Positions 53,327 to 61,801 of a stretch of 64,000 bases of DNA are shown piece by piece. Under the pieces are notes generated by a model. That model was not told the origin of the DNA. It saw nothing but the letters and a program-made list of their open reading frames with translations, and did no database searches. This DNA comes from CAYONP01 sp964405335 (GTDB taxonomy: Bacteria > Armatimonadota > UBA10988). Where the stretch lies: assembly GCA_964405335.1 (NCBI GenBank), contig CAYONP010000001.1, forward strand, positions 58,222-122,221, in the 5' to 3' direction. Made by a program: the position numbers and the translations under genes. Position 1 is the stretch's first letter; every line of letters begins with the position of its first letter.

Positions 53327-54163
53327 ATGAGGGTGTCGCGACCGTTCTGGAGCATTCGCGAGCAACTGACCCCGCTCTGGTCGGCCGGGCTGGCGGTGGT
53401 GCCCATCGTGCTCACCGTCGCCCTCTGGTTCGCCGTCACCCATGAGCGCGTTCCCGGCCGCGTCGAATCGCGCCTGGTCTCGATCCACCAACTGCCCGCG
53501 CCCGACGAGATGCTGTCGCGGGAGTCGCTGCGCGATCTCTGGTTCGAGCGCGAGCTCAGCCGCAGCGCCGTGGTCAGCCTGTTGCGCGTCTGCGGCGGGT
53601 TCCTGATCGCCCTCGCCGTGGTGCTGCCGCTCGGCATGCTGATGGGCACCTTCACCAAGGTGAAGGCGATGTTCAACCCGCTGATGGTCGGCGGTGGCTA
53701 CCTGCCGATTGCCGCGCTGGTGCCGCTCACCCTTGCCTGGTTCGGCACGGGCGAGGCGCAGAAGGTGGGTTTCCTGGCGATCGCCACCTTCGTCTACCTG
53801 CTGCCGGTCGTCGTCCAAGCCATCGACAACGTCGACGAGGTCTATCTGCAGACGGCGCAGACGCAGGGCGCGACTCGCTGGCAGCAGGTGCGGCGGGTGC
53901 TGCTGCCGGTTGCCGCGCCCGACATCTACCACGCCCTGCGGTTGGCCTTCGGCGTCGGCTGGAGCTGGATCATCCTCGCCGAGGTGGTCGCCGCCGAACG
54001 CGGGCTTGGTTACATCATCCGCACCGCGCAGAGCCGCGGCGCGAACATGAGCGTGGTCTACCTGACGCTGGCGGTGATTCTGCTCATGTCCTTCGGCATC
54101 GACCAACTGTGGGCCGCCGGCTATCGGTCGCTCTTCCCCTACCGGAGCCGGCACAATGGCTGA
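53327..54163 (+). CDS. ABC transporter permease, taurine/nitrate (SsuC/TauC) type
   Basis: The 278-residue protein has six or seven membrane segments (WSAGLAVVPIVLTVALWF, LLRVCGGFLIALAVVLPLG, AALVPLTLAWFGTG, LAIATFVYLLPVVVQAI, WSWIILAEVVAAE, LTLAVILLMSFGID). The cytoplasmic EAA loop, QTQGATRWQQVRRVLLPVA, contacts the ATPase. An extended periplasmic loop (RVESRLVSIHQLPAPDEML) after the first segment is longer than in ordinary SsuC and could touch the anchored binding protein. The ATG at 53327 is ten bases after the preceding stop. A GTG six bases on is an alternative. It overlaps the ATPase gene by eight bases. Confidence 0.9.
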   Translation: MRVSRPFWSIREQLTPLWSAGLAVVPIVLTVALWFAVTHERVPGRVESRLVSIHQLPAPDEMLSRESLRDLWFERELSRSAVVSLLRVCGGFLIALAVVLPLGMLMGTFTKVKAMFNPLMVGGGYLPIAALVPLTLAWFGTGEAQKVGFLAIATFVYLLPVVVQAIDNVDEVYLQTAQTQGATRWQQVRRVLLPVAAPDIYHALRLAFGVGWSWIILAEVVAAERGLGYIIRTAQSRGANMSVVYLTLAVILLMSFGIDQLWAAGYRSLFPYRSRHNG

Positions 54164-55040
54164 GCTGCCGCCGGTGGTCGAGGCCGTCGGCGTCTCGAAG
54201 GTGTGGGATGCCGGCACGCCGCGCGAGCAGGTGGCGCTACACGACATCAACTTCCGCATCGACGACCTCGCTTCACAGGGGGAGTTCATCACCATCGTCG
54301 GGCCGTCGGGTTGCGGCAAGTCGACGCTGCTCAACCTGATTGCCGGCTTCGACACGCACCTGCCGCCGACCACCGGTGAGCTGCGGGTGTTCGGCCGGCC
54401 GGTGACCGGACCGGGCGTCGAGCGGGGGATGATCTTCCAGAAGTACAGCAGTTACCCGCACCTGCGGGTGTGGCAGAACATCGCCTTCGGGCTCAACCTG
54501 CACCGTGAGCGGCTTGGGCTGAGCGCCGCCGAGGTGCGCGAACAGGCCATCGGCTGGGCGGCGAAGGTGGGTCTGGCTGGGCACGAGCAGAAGTTCCCCG
54601 CCGAGCTATCGGGCGGCATGCAGCAGCGGGTGGCGATTGCCCGCACGCTGGCGCTCAAGCCGCGGATCATCCTCATGGACGAGCCGTTCAGTGCGCTCGA
54701 CGAGCCGACCCGGCTGGCCATGCAGGATCTGCTGGTCGCGCTCTGGCGCGAGGCCGAGGCGACGGTCTTCTTTGTCACCCACTCGTTGATCGAGGCCGCC
54801 TACCTGGGCGACCGGCTGTGGATCTTCAGCCGCCCGCCGGGCACCATCGCGCGGGTGATCACCGACATTCCGCGGCCGGTGGAGCCGGCGCTGGTGATGC
54901 AGAGCCGGCCCGATTTCGAGGCGCTGGTGCGCGACCTGGCCCAGGTCTTCCTTGAGGTCACGCAAATGGACAATCTGCCGCAGCAGGAATCGGTCGTCTC
55001 GGAGGCGCAGACTCTGGCCGGCACGCCGCCGAGCGAGTGA
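54156..55040 (+). CDS. ABC transporter ATPase, SsuB/TauB type
   Basis: The 294-residue ATPase shows Walker A (GPSGCGKST, residues ~48-56), the Q loop in MIFQKYSSYPHLRVW, the signature LSGGMQQRVAIARTL, Walker B (IILMDEPFSALDEPTR) and the switch His in VTHSLIEAAYLGD. The sequence is of the nitrate/sulfonate/taurine import class. The C-terminal ~60 residues after IDIPRP-like VITDIPRPVEP form an extra tail. It overlaps the permease by eight bases and the next gene by four, so all components are co-translated. Confidence 0.93.
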   Translation: MAELPPVVEAVGVSKVWDAGTPREQVALHDINFRIDDLASQGEFITIVGPSGCGKSTLLNLIAGFDTHLPPTTGELRVFGRPVTGPGVERGMIFQKYSSYPHLRVWQNIAFGLNLHRERLGLSAAEVREQAIGWAAKVGLAGHEQKFPAELSGGMQQRVAIARTLALKPRIILMDEPFSALDEPTRLAMQDLLVALWREAEATVFFVTHSLIEAAYLGDRLWIFSRPPGTIARVITDIPRPVEPALVMQSRPDFEALVRDLAQVFLEVTQMDNLPQQESVVSEAQTLAGTPPSE

Positions 55041-55906
55041 GCGACATGGCGCGTGGTCCTGGCTGGTTCGACTACCTCAAGGCCGCCTTCGGCTTCCGCT
55101 GGCCGACGCCCTGGTTCGGAGCCCTGCCGCTGAACCACCTCTGCCTCTACGCCGGCGGGGTGTTCATGGCCCTGTTCGCGCTTGCCGGCAACGTCGCCGC
55201 CGCGCTCGGCGTGCTGCTGCTCACCCTCGCCTACGAGATCGTCTACCTCTACCTGGTCAGCACGCTGCCGCGGTTTCGGGCGATGGTCGAGGCCGAGACC
55301 TTCAGCCGCCGCCGGCGGAGCGATGCCGAACTGCAGCAGGGCGAGGCGCGGCAGCTTGAGAAGCGCTCGCGTGAACGGTACGAGGCGATGCTCGCCGTCT
55401 GCCGGCAGATCGAACTGGAGCTGGCCGCCACGGTGCACGGCGGCGACTCGTGGGCGCAGGCGCTGCGCACCGGCGGCCTGGCCGAGCTGCAGTCGATGTT
55501 CCTCCGCCTGTTGCAGCACCGCGACAACCTGCGCATGCACTTCCAGAGCACCTCGGCGCGGCTGCTGCCCGAGGAGATTGACACCCTCGAAAAGCAGCTC
55601 CGCGGCACGATGGCCGAGCCGGTCCGGCGGTCGAAAGAGCGGACGCTCGACATCCTGCGCCGGCGGAAGCAGAACCTCGACCACATGGCGACCAGCCACG
55701 AGCTGGCCGACGCCGAACTGCAGCGCATCGAGCAGCAGCTCGAACTGCTCCGCGAGCAGGCCGTGGTGACCGACGATGTCGGCGCCATGGTCGGCCAGAT
55801 CGATGACGTGGTCACCGGCATCAACGAGACCTCGGACTGGCTGATGACCAGCGAGCGGATGTTGAGCGACCCCGACGCCGAGCTCGACGTCAGCGTCAGC
55901 GCCTGA
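55037..55906 (+). CDS. Membrane protein with a long coiled coil, partner of the SBP-OmpA transporter
   Basis: The protein has 289 residues. Two membrane segments lie at ~35-80 (LNHLCLYAGGVFMALFALAG and ALGVLLLTLAYEIVYLYLV). After them comes a ~190-residue charged helical region with heptad-like spacing (SRRRRSDAELQQGEARQLEK, RRKQNLDHMATSHELADAEL, IEQQLELLREQ), ending in an acidic tail. It has no similarity I can name. A PspA-like or tethering role is possible. The GTG start overlaps the ATPase stop (GTGA); an ATG three codons later is an alternative. Strict coupling makes it a candidate fourth component of the transporter. Confidence 0.65.
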   Translation: MSDMARGPGWFDYLKAAFGFRWPTPWFGALPLNHLCLYAGGVFMALFALAGNVAAALGVLLLTLAYEIVYLYLVSTLPRFRAMVEAETFSRRRRSDAELQQGEARQLEKRSRERYEAMLAVCRQIELELAATVHGGDSWAQALRTGGLAELQSMFLRLLQHRDNLRMHFQSTSARLLPEEIDTLEKQLRGTMAEPVRRSKERTLDILRRRKQNLDHMATSHELADAELQRIEQQLELLREQAVVTDDVGAMVGQIDDVVTGINETSDWLMTSERMLSDPDAELDVSVSA

Positions 55907-55923
55907 CCAGCGCGCCGCTTGCT

Positions 55924-56688
55924 TCAGCCGTCCAACGGCGGCTGGGCCGAGCGCGGGGTGGTGAGCAGATAGTCGCCCTGCTCGTCGCTGACCAGGCGAT
56001 GGGTGCCGGTCTTCCCGCCGAGCCAGGCGGCGTGGTAGAGCCCCTGCAGCACACCGCCGGTCGGGTGGAGCCGGGTCTCAGGCGGTTCGCCCGGCATCAG
56101 CAAGTCGGCCAGCCGCCCGTGCCGCTCGGCCACCAGCGGTGGCGCGTAGACGAGCAGGTTCTGCTGGTGGAACCAGGAGCAGGTGCTGTCCCAGATCCGC
56201 TGTCGCAGGCAGTCGACCGGCCAGTAGTCGTGGACTGCGAACAGCTCGGCCCAGTAGTCGGGGTACTGCTCGTTGCGGTGACCCGAGCCGAACTGGCAGG
56301 GCACCGCCGCGCTGAACACCACCACCGGCGCAAAGTCGACCAGCGACTTGACCAGCCCCGGCGCCGACTGGGGCGGCAAATGCTCGGCCACCTCGATGCA
56401 CAGCGCCAGGTCGAAAGCCTGGTCGAGCTGGAGCGGCTCGCTCAGGTCGTGAGGCAGAAACCAGTCCCGCGGGACCTGCAGGTCGGCCTCGGCCTCCGGC
56501 AAGTCGACGCCGCGGAGTCGCTCGACACCGGCCGCGGCAAAGGCGGCCAGCCAGCCACCCGGCCCGCAGCCCAGGTCAATCACCGAGCGCGGTGCGAACC
56601 AGTCCATCAGCAGCGGGACGACAACGGGCACACTCGGGGCCGATTCTCGGCCTACTCGTTGAAACGGTGACTCTGACACGCTGAGCAC
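55924..56688 (-). CDS. Class I SAM-dependent methyltransferase
   Basis: The 254-residue protein has the SAM-binding motif I VIDLGCGPGGWLAAF near residue 36, an acidic residue after strand two (RGVDLPEAE), and the motif IV region FDLALCIEVAEHLPP. The C-terminal half, with GSGHRNEQYPDYWAELF and QRIWDSTCSWFHQQN, resembles methyltransferases placed in glycan clusters. The substrate is unknown. The GTG at 56688 follows GGGGCGAG. It stands alone, convergent with the transporter operon 17 bases away. Confidence 0.85.
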   Translation of the reverse strand: MLSVSESPFQRVGRESAPSVPVVVPLLMDWFAPRSVIDLGCGPGGWLAAFAAAGVERLRGVDLPEAEADLQVPRDWFLPHDLSEPLQLDQAFDLALCIEVAEHLPPQSAPGLVKSLVDFAPVVVFSAAVPCQFGSGHRNEQYPDYWAELFAVHDYWPVDCLRQRIWDSTCSWFHQQNLLVYAPPLVAERHGRLADLLMPGEPPETRLHPTGGVLQGLYHAAWLGGKTGTHRLVSDEQGDYLLTTPRSAQPPLDG

Positions 56689-56758
56689 TGGCTCGCCCCT
56701 GTTACGACCACCTTAACGTATCGCCCGGCGCGGGCAGGGCTGAAGTGGCAGTTCGCCC

Positions 56759-56813
56759 GGGGACGGACCCGATTTCGGACTGCCGCCGCCGCGCCGGAAA
56801 TTGGGTCCGTCCC
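56759..56813. repeat. Inverted repeat with GGGACGGACCC arms
   Basis: GGGACGGACCCGATTTC (56760-56776) and GAAATTGGGTCCGTCCC (56797-56813) form a 17-bp stem with one mismatch around a 20-base loop. It lies in the gap between divergent genes. Similar GTCCGTCCC-armed elements are widespread short extragenic repeats. Confidence 0.7.
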
Positions 56814-56890
56814 TATTGATTCGTCACCCGGCCGGCTTGACGCCCCGTGCCGTCGACCCGTCAAGAGGTACGAGGCACTTGGAGGCGACC

Positions 56891-57046
56891 GTGGATAGCC
56901 TGCTTTCGTTGCTCTATCTGATCGCCAACGCGGTTGCGGCCGTGGCGATCACCGCTGTCTGCTTGCTGACCATGGCTGCGACGGCGGTGCAGCTTACCGG
57001 CACCGGTCTCGACCACGAATGGCCGCCCGACCCGCGGGTTTACTGA
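56891..57046 (+). CDS. Small single-pass membrane protein (51 residues)
   Basis: A GTG start follows TTGGAGG at ideal spacing. The 51-residue product is almost entirely a hydrophobic helix pair or one long helix (LIANAVAAVAITAVCLLTMA) with a polar tail DHEWPPDPRVY. The frame is closed by a stop, and composition is unlike the noise frames around it. No family is recognised. A 7-bp inverted repeat CTTGACG/CGTCAAG (56836-56842/56859-56865) lies just upstream and could be an operator. The likely larE promoter begins within its last codons. Confidence 0.6.
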   Translation: MDSLLSLLYLIANAVAAVAITAVCLLTMAATAVQLTGTGLDHEWPPDPRVY

Positions 57047-57067
57047 TTGGCGGGGCCAAGGCACAAT
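57039..57067 (+). promoter_or_regulatory. Possible sigma-70-type promoter for larE
   Basis: TTTACT at 57039-57044 and CACAAT at 57062-57067 are spaced by 17 bases. If used, the in-frame ATG at 57066 would be part of the -10 box and not the start codon, which supports the GTG at 57099. Confidence 0.35.
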
Positions 57068-57098
57068 GAAGCCGCGGCGCGAGTCGGAGAGAGTGCCC

Positions 57099-57956
57099 GT
57101 GGCAGTGACGGAGACGACCATCCTGGATGCCAAGCTCGGTGCCGTCCGCGCGCATCTGCGCCGGCTCGACAGCGTCGTGGTCGCCTTCTCCGGCGGCGTC
57201 GACTCGACGCTGCTGGCCGCCATCGCGCACGAGACGCTCGGCCGGCGGGCGGTGGCGGTGACGGCGCGCTCGCCCAGCGTGCCGCGGCGCGAGCTGGCCG
57301 AGGCGATCGAGCTGGCCGAGCAGATCGGCATCGCTCACCGGGTGGTCGAGACGCACGAGGTGGACAACCCCGAGTACCGCGCCAACCCGACCAACCGGTG
57401 CTACTTCTGCAAGACCGAGCTGTTCGAGGTGCTCGGCCGCCTGGCGCCGGCGCTCGGCTGCCGGCACATCGTCTATGGCGCCATCAGCGACGACCTGGGC
57501 GACCATCGCCCCGGCCTGCAGGCCGCGCGCGAGTATGAGGTGCACTGGCCGCTGGCCGCCGCCGAACTGAGCAAGGACGAGGTGCGTGCGCTGAGCGAGC
57601 GGTACGGCCTGCCGACCGCCGACAAGGCCAGCTTCGCCTGCCTCGCCTCGCGCATTCCCTATGGCCAGGAGGTCACCCCGGCCAAGCTGGAGCAGGTCGA
57701 GCGGGCGGAGGATCTGCTCGCCGAGGCCGGTTTTCGCCAGTACCGCGTGCGCCACCACGGCGACATCGCCCGCATCGAGGTGCCGCCCGAGGACCTGCCG
57801 CGCCTGGTCGCCCAGCCGTTTGCCGACGAGTTCGCGCGGCGGGTCAAGGCGCTTGGGTTTCTCTACGTCGCGGTCGACCTGCAAGGCTTCCGCAGCGGCA
57901 GCATGAACGAGGGCCTCGATCGTGTCGATGTGCCGCTGGCCGCGCTGCGGGCGTGA
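57099..57956 (+). CDS. larE: ATP-dependent sacrificial sulfur transferase LarE
   Basis: LarE donates sulfur from its own cysteine to make the nickel-pincer cofactor of lactate racemase. The 285-residue protein has the PP-loop [10 protein letters not shown] near residue 32, [13 protein letters not shown] near 98-110, and [11 protein letters not shown] with Cys181 at the position of the sacrificial Cys of Lactobacillus LarE. The C-terminal half shows [18 protein letters not shown]. The GTG at 57099 follows GGAGAGA; an upstream ATG at 57066 overlaps a promoter-like -10 box. larA, larB and larC are absent from the window. It is convergent with the molybdenum-hydroxylase subunits. Confidence 0.9.
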   Translation: MAVTETTILDAKLGAVRAHLRRLDSVVVAFSGGVDSTLLAAIAHETLGRRAVAVTARSPSVPRRELAEAIELAEQIGIAHRVVETHEVDNPEYRANPTNRCYFCKTELFEVLGRLAPALGCRHIVYGAISDDLGDHRPGLQAAREYEVHWPLAAAELSKDEVRALSERYGLPTADKASFACLASRIPYGQEVTPAKLEQVERAEDLLAEAGFRQYRVRHHGDIARIEVPPEDLPRLVAQPFADEFARRVKALGFLYVAVDLQGFRSGSMNEGLDRVDVPLAALRA

Positions 57957-57963
57957 TCTGCGG

Positions 57964-58422
57964 CTACCCGGCCGCCGCCTGCACCGCGGCGATGATCTTC
58001 TCGTACCCGGTGCAGCGGCACAGGTTGCCGGCCAGGCGGAAGCGGATCGTCTCGCGGTCCGGCTGCGGATCTTCGTCGAGCAGCGCCTTGGCGGCCATGA
58101 TCATGCCCGGTGTGCAGATGCCGCACTGCAGGCCGCCGTGCTCCATGAAGGCACGTTGCAGCGGATGCAGGCCGTCGGCGCCGGCCAGGCCCTCGATGGT
58201 GGTTACCTCGCAGCCGACGGCTTCGAGCGCCAGCATCAGGCATGCGTTGACCGCCCGGCCGTCGACCAGCACGGTGCAGGCGCCGCACTCGCCGTTGCCG
58301 CAGCCCTCTTTGGTGCCGGTCAGGCCGAGCCCGTCGCGCAGCGCGTCGAGCAGCCGAGTGCGCGGCTCGACCACGCATTCGCGCGACTGGCCGTTGATCT
58401 GCAGGGTAACGAGCTGCCTCAT
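57964..58422 (-). CDS. [2Fe-2S] subunit of a molybdenum hydroxylase
   Basis: The 152-residue protein has both iron-sulfur motifs of the CoxS/XdhC-type small subunit. The plant-ferredoxin cluster is [12 protein letters not shown] plus a later Cys in VNACLML. The C-terminal cluster is QCGICTPGM and [12 protein letters not shown]. Such subunits shuttle electrons from the molybdopterin large subunit to the FAD subunit. The ATG overlaps the FAD-subunit stop (ATGA). The large molybdopterin-binding subunit, usually adjacent, is missing on either side. Confidence 0.95.
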   Translation of the reverse strand: MRQLVTLQINGQSRECVVEPRTRLLDALRDGLGLTGTKEGCGNGECGACTVLVDGRAVNACLMLALEAVGCEVTTIEGLAGADGLHPLQRAFMEHGGLQCGICTPGMIMAAKALLDEDPQPDRETIRFRLAGNLCRCTGYEKIIAAVQAAAG

Positions 58423-59282
58423 GAACGCGCCTCCGCCTGCGCCGCCGCTTCACGCAGCGTCCGCTTGGCCAACACACCGACCATCGCCCGCCGATACTCG
58501 GCGCTGGCCCGCTGATCGCTGATCGGCGAGCAGGCCGCCGTCGCCGCCTCGGCCGCCGTCGCCAACGCCTCATCGTCGAGCCGGCGGCCGACCAGCAGCG
58601 ACAGGTCGACCGCCCGCGGCGTCGGCGCCACCGCGCCGAGGCCGAGACCGATCGACTCGACCGCGCCGTCGTCGGCCAGCGACACGTATCCGGCCACGCC
58701 GACGAAGGCGATATCCATCGCCTTCCGCGCCGCGAGCTTGATATAAGCGCTGCCGCTGCGCCGGCCGACCGGCGGCAGGTGGACCGCGACAATCAGCTCA
58801 CCGGGCGCCAGGTTGTTGCGCCCGGGCCCGGTGAAGAACTCGCCGAGCGCGATGCTGCGCCGGCCGGCCGGCCCGGCCAGCTCGACCATCGCGCCGTGGG
58901 CCAGCAGCGCCGGCGGTGTATCGGCCGCCGGGCTGGCGGTGCCCAGGTTGCCGCCCAGGGTGGCCCGGTTGCGGATCTGCACCGAGCCGACTTCCCACGC
59001 GCCGGTGGCCAGGCCGCGGTAGTCGCGCAGGATGGTCGCATCCTGCTCGATCGCCCGCATGGTGGTGCCGCCGCCGATGCTCACGCCGCCGTTGACCGCA
59101 ATGCCGTGCAGCTCGGCAATCGGCTTCGGGTCGAGCAGCGTTCGCGGGGCGAGCTTGCCATCGGTCATGAACACAATCAGGTCGGTGCCGCCGGCCAGCA
59201 GGCGCGTGCCCTCCGGGTCGGCGGCCAGCCGCTCGATGGCCTCATCGAGGCTGGCGGCGCGGTGGTACTCGAACGGTGTCAT
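58419..59282 (-). CDS. FAD-binding subunit of a molybdenum hydroxylase
   Basis: The 287-residue protein matches the CoxM/XdhB-type medium subunit. The FAD motif [13 protein letters not shown] lies near residue 27. It is followed by [37 protein letters not shown] near 105-126, and a C-terminal CO-dehydrogenase-type domain ([19 protein letters not shown]). The family TIGG motif is present as SIGGG. The ATG at 59282 follows AGAGGG. It forms an operon with the [2Fe-2S] subunit. Upstream lies a divergent reductase gene, not a large subunit. Confidence 0.93.
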   Translation of the reverse strand: MTPFEYHRAASLDEAIERLAADPEGTRLLAGGTDLIVFMTDGKLAPRTLLDPKPIAELHGIAVNGGVSIGGGTTMRAIEQDATILRDYRGLATGAWEVGSVQIRNRATLGGNLGTASPAADTPPALLAHGAMVELAGPAGRRSIALGEFFTGPGRNNLAPGELIVAVHLPPVGRRSGSAYIKLAARKAMDIAFVGVAGYVSLADDGAVESIGLGLGAVAPTPRAVDLSLLVGRRLDDEALATAAEAATAACSPISDQRASAEYRRAMVGVLAKRTLREAAAQAEARS

Positions 59283-59429
59283 CAAGAGCCCTCTGTCGCG
59301 ATGAGTTCGATGAGCCGGCGCGGCATCCTCTCGCCGGCACCGGAAACGAGTGTGGCGCGGGGGAGCCCGATTGACGGGAGGATTGCGCCCGTCGCCGGCC
59401 GAACGCCCGCCCGTTGGAGCCCGGACGCC

Positions 59430-60164
59430 GTGACCATCCTGATTGCCGGCGGCACCTCGCCGCTGGCCGCCGACCTGGCCCGTCTGCTCGCCCCAAGTCA
59501 CCGCGTGATCACCCTGGCCGACGGCCCGACGCGCATCGCGGGCGAAGTCCGCGCCGTCGGCGACGGGTCGCCCGAAACGATGGCCACTGCCGTCGAGGGG
59601 GTTGACGCGGTGGTCTGGCTGGCCTCGTTCGAGCTGCCCCGAGAGGTCGGCGTCGAGGCCCTCGATGTCGGTGGCCGGCGGCTCTACAACCTGACCCAGG
59701 CGGCCATCGCGGCGAAGCTGCAGCGGCTGCTGCTCGTCTCATCACTCGAGCTGCTGGCTGATTACGACCCTGACCTGATCCTCAGCGAGGTCTTCCAGCC
59801 GCGGCCGACTTGCGTGCCGTGGCAGCTCGGGCTGTTCTGCGCCGAACAGCTCGTCCGTGAGGTCATCCGTGAATCGGAGTTGCCGGCGATGATCGTGCGC
59901 CTCGGCCGGCTGGTCCAGGAGGAGGAGGTTGCCGGCCAGCCGTTCGATCCATTCTGGCTCGACCCGCGCGACGCGACGCTGGCGCTGGCCATGCTGCTCG
60001 GCTGGCGGAGGCCGCCCGGGCGCAACTGGTGGTGGGAGCCGGTGATCCACCTCTGCGCCGACCGGCCCGATGCGGCTTCTCCGCCGCGCGGCGGCCGGCG
60101 GCGACGGCGGCGCATGCCGCTGCAGCACCGGTTTGAGCTGTGCCCGCCGCGAGAGACGACATGA
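59430..60164 (+). CDS. NAD-dependent epimerase/dehydratase-like protein
   Basis: The 244-residue protein begins with a Rossmann motif (TILIAGGTSPLAADLARLL) and has the strand-helix pattern of extended SDRs (VDAVVWLASFE, RLLLVSSLELLADYD). No YxxxK catalytic pair was found at the usual position, so it may be an atypical or inactive member. The C-terminal ~20 residues are very Arg-rich. The GTG at 59430 follows TTGGAG. It overlaps the next gene by four bases (ATGA). The pair, two related folds in tandem, may act as a heteromer. Confidence 0.75.
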   Translation: MTILIAGGTSPLAADLARLLAPSHRVITLADGPTRIAGEVRAVGDGSPETMATAVEGVDAVVWLASFELPREVGVEALDVGGRRLYNLTQAAIAAKLQRLLLVSSLELLADYDPDLILSEVFQPRPTCVPWQLGLFCAEQLVREVIRESELPAMIVRLGRLVQEEEVAGQPFDPFWLDPRDATLALAMLLGWRRPPGRNWWWEPVIHLCADRPDAASPPRGGRRRRRRMPLQHRFELCPPRETT

Positions 60165-60907
60165 AGATCACCATCTACGGCGCCGGCGGGCCGGTCGCCG
60201 CGGGCGCTGTCGGCGCGCTCGAGGGCCGGCACGAGCTACTCCTGACCGATCTGGCGCCTATGGACACGGCGCACCCGTTTCGGCCGGTCGACATCACCCG
60301 CGGCGAGCAGGTTCGCGCCGCGGCCGAGGGGGCCGACTGCCTGATCAACTGCACGGTCGTCCGCCAGCACCCCGAGCTCGCCTTTCGGGTCAACTGCGAA
60401 GGGGCCTACCACGTGATGCGCACCGCGGTCGAGCTGGGCATCCCGCGCGTGATCCACACCGGCCCGGCGATCATCTTCGGCCACGCCGGCTACTGGCACG
60501 ACTTCGACATCATCGAGGACGCCCCGCCGCGGCCGGGGCTCGAGCTCTATGCCATGTCGAAGTACCTCGGCTGGCAGGTGGTGCGCACCTTCTGCCGGCG
60601 GCACCCCGAGCTCTGCGTGGTCGCCTTCGTCTACACCGGGTTTCTCTCGGGCGATCCGCATCCCGACCACGGTGTGCCGCCGTTCGCGGTTGACTACCGC
60701 GACGCCGGCCAGGCCTTCCGGCTCGGTGTCGAGGTACCGCGCGAGGCGCTGCCGTCGAACTGCGAGCTGTTCAACATCTCGGCCGACATGCCGCACGGGC
60801 GGGTCGACCTGGGCAAGGCCAAGCGGCTGCTCGGCTACGCGCCGGAGCACAACTTCGCGGCAACCTGGAGCCGCCGCGCGCGAGCAGCCGTCGATCAGGC
60901 GTCCTGA
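60161..60907 (+). CDS. NAD-dependent epimerase/dehydratase family protein
   Basis: The 248-residue protein is an extended SDR with a variant nucleotide motif (ITIYGAGGPVAAGAVGAL), the strand DCLINCTVV, and the catalytic-type YAMSKYLG (YxxxK) near residue 131. Blocks such as VIHTGPAIIFGHAGYW and DYRDAGQAFRLGVE agree with sugar-nucleotide or sugar dehydrogenases. It is coupled to the preceding related gene. Its last 13 bases overlap the convergent minus-strand gene ending at 60895. Confidence 0.85.
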   Translation: MKITIYGAGGPVAAGAVGALEGRHELLLTDLAPMDTAHPFRPVDITRGEQVRAAAEGADCLINCTVVRQHPELAFRVNCEGAYHVMRTAVELGIPRVIHTGPAIIFGHAGYWHDFDIIEDAPPRPGLELYAMSKYLGWQVVRTFCRRHPELCVVAFVYTGFLSGDPHPDHGVPPFAVDYRDAGQAFRLGVEVPREALPSNCELFNISADMPHGRVDLGKAKRLLGYAPEHNFAATWSRRARAAVDQAS

Positions 60908-61704
60908 AGCTCCTCGACCGCCAGGTCGAACTCGCGCAGCGCGCGGCGGGCCGCGTCGCGGAAGGTGTCCAGCGCGTCGTTCGCCTCACGCACCCAGGCG
61001 CGGTGAGCGCGGCCGAGCGCCTTGTCGACCTCTTCCAGGTCGGCCTCGGGATCGGCGGCTTCGATGGCCGCGGCCTGCCACCGCTCATCGGCCGCGGCAA
61101 TCGCCGTCGCGAGCGCGGCGCTGGCGTCGTTGGCGGCCTGGCGCAGCGCCGCCTCGGCCGCGCTGCCGTCGGCGGCCCGGGCGGCGGCGATCAGCTCGTC
61201 CATGGGCAGGTCGCCGAGCTCGGCGGTGCCCTGAATCTCCTGCTGCACCCGCTGCATGCCCTGCTGCAGGTCGTTCGACGCCTGCTGCCAGTCGTTCGAC
61301 CAGGCCTGCGCCTGCCGCTGGCCCTCCTGCATCAGTGATTGATAGGCGACCTGCCAACCGTTGGCCAAGGCCTGAAAGTGACGCTGGTTGGCGCCGGCCA
61401 CCTCCTGCATCAGTCGCCCGCGCGCCGCCTGCTGGTCCAGGTCGGCCAGGTGCCGTTCGTTGGCCAGCCAGAGCTGGCCGATGCGCTGGTGCTCGGCGTC
61501 GCGCGTGGCCAGGACGTACTCCCACCGCGCCGTCTCGGCGCTGAGCATCGAGGCCACGGCCAGCCCGGCCGAGGTGGCGTCGATGCGGCCGGTCAGATCG
61601 ACCGAGCGGTCGACCCAGGCGAGCAACGGGTGACGACCGGCCTGGGCGAGCAAGGGCAGCGCGGCGAGCAGACCGAGTAACGAGTAGCCAATGGTGCGGC
61701 GCAT
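60895..61704 (-). CDS. Secreted helical protein of unknown function
   Basis: The 269-residue protein has a signal peptide (IGYSLLGLLAALPLLAQA) and then is almost entirely helical and polar, rich in Ala, Gln, Asp and Glu (QRQAQAWSNDWQQASNDLQQ, DERWQAAAIEAADPEADLEE), suggesting an extended coiled coil or helical bundle in the periplasm. No family is recognised. The ATG at 61704 follows GGGA; the open frame continues upstream but without a signal-like sequence. It is the second minus-strand gene after the lower-GC membrane gene, with a 97-base gap. Confidence 0.65.
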   Translation of the reverse strand: MRRTIGYSLLGLLAALPLLAQAGRHPLLAWVDRSVDLTGRIDATSAGLAVASMLSAETARWEYVLATRDAEHQRIGQLWLANERHLADLDQQAARGRLMQEVAGANQRHFQALANGWQVAYQSLMQEGQRQAQAWSNDWQQASNDLQQGMQRVQQEIQGTAELGDLPMDELIAAARAADGSAAEAALRQAANDASAALATAIAAADERWQAAAIEAADPEADLEEVDKALGRAHRAWVREANDALDTFRDAARRALREFDLAVEELQDA

Positions 61705-61801
61705 GAGCAGTTCCCGAGTCGCGTACAATACCGGCGCGGCCGAGGCCCTGTTGACCGACCGATCGCGACCTCCTCGGCGCGGCGGGCTCGCGGCCAACGG
61801 T

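Noticed and set aside
61724..61729. TACAAT box on the plus strand as a promoter
   Set aside because: No -35 box at 16-18 bases and no plus-strand gene downstream; the following genes are on the minus strand.
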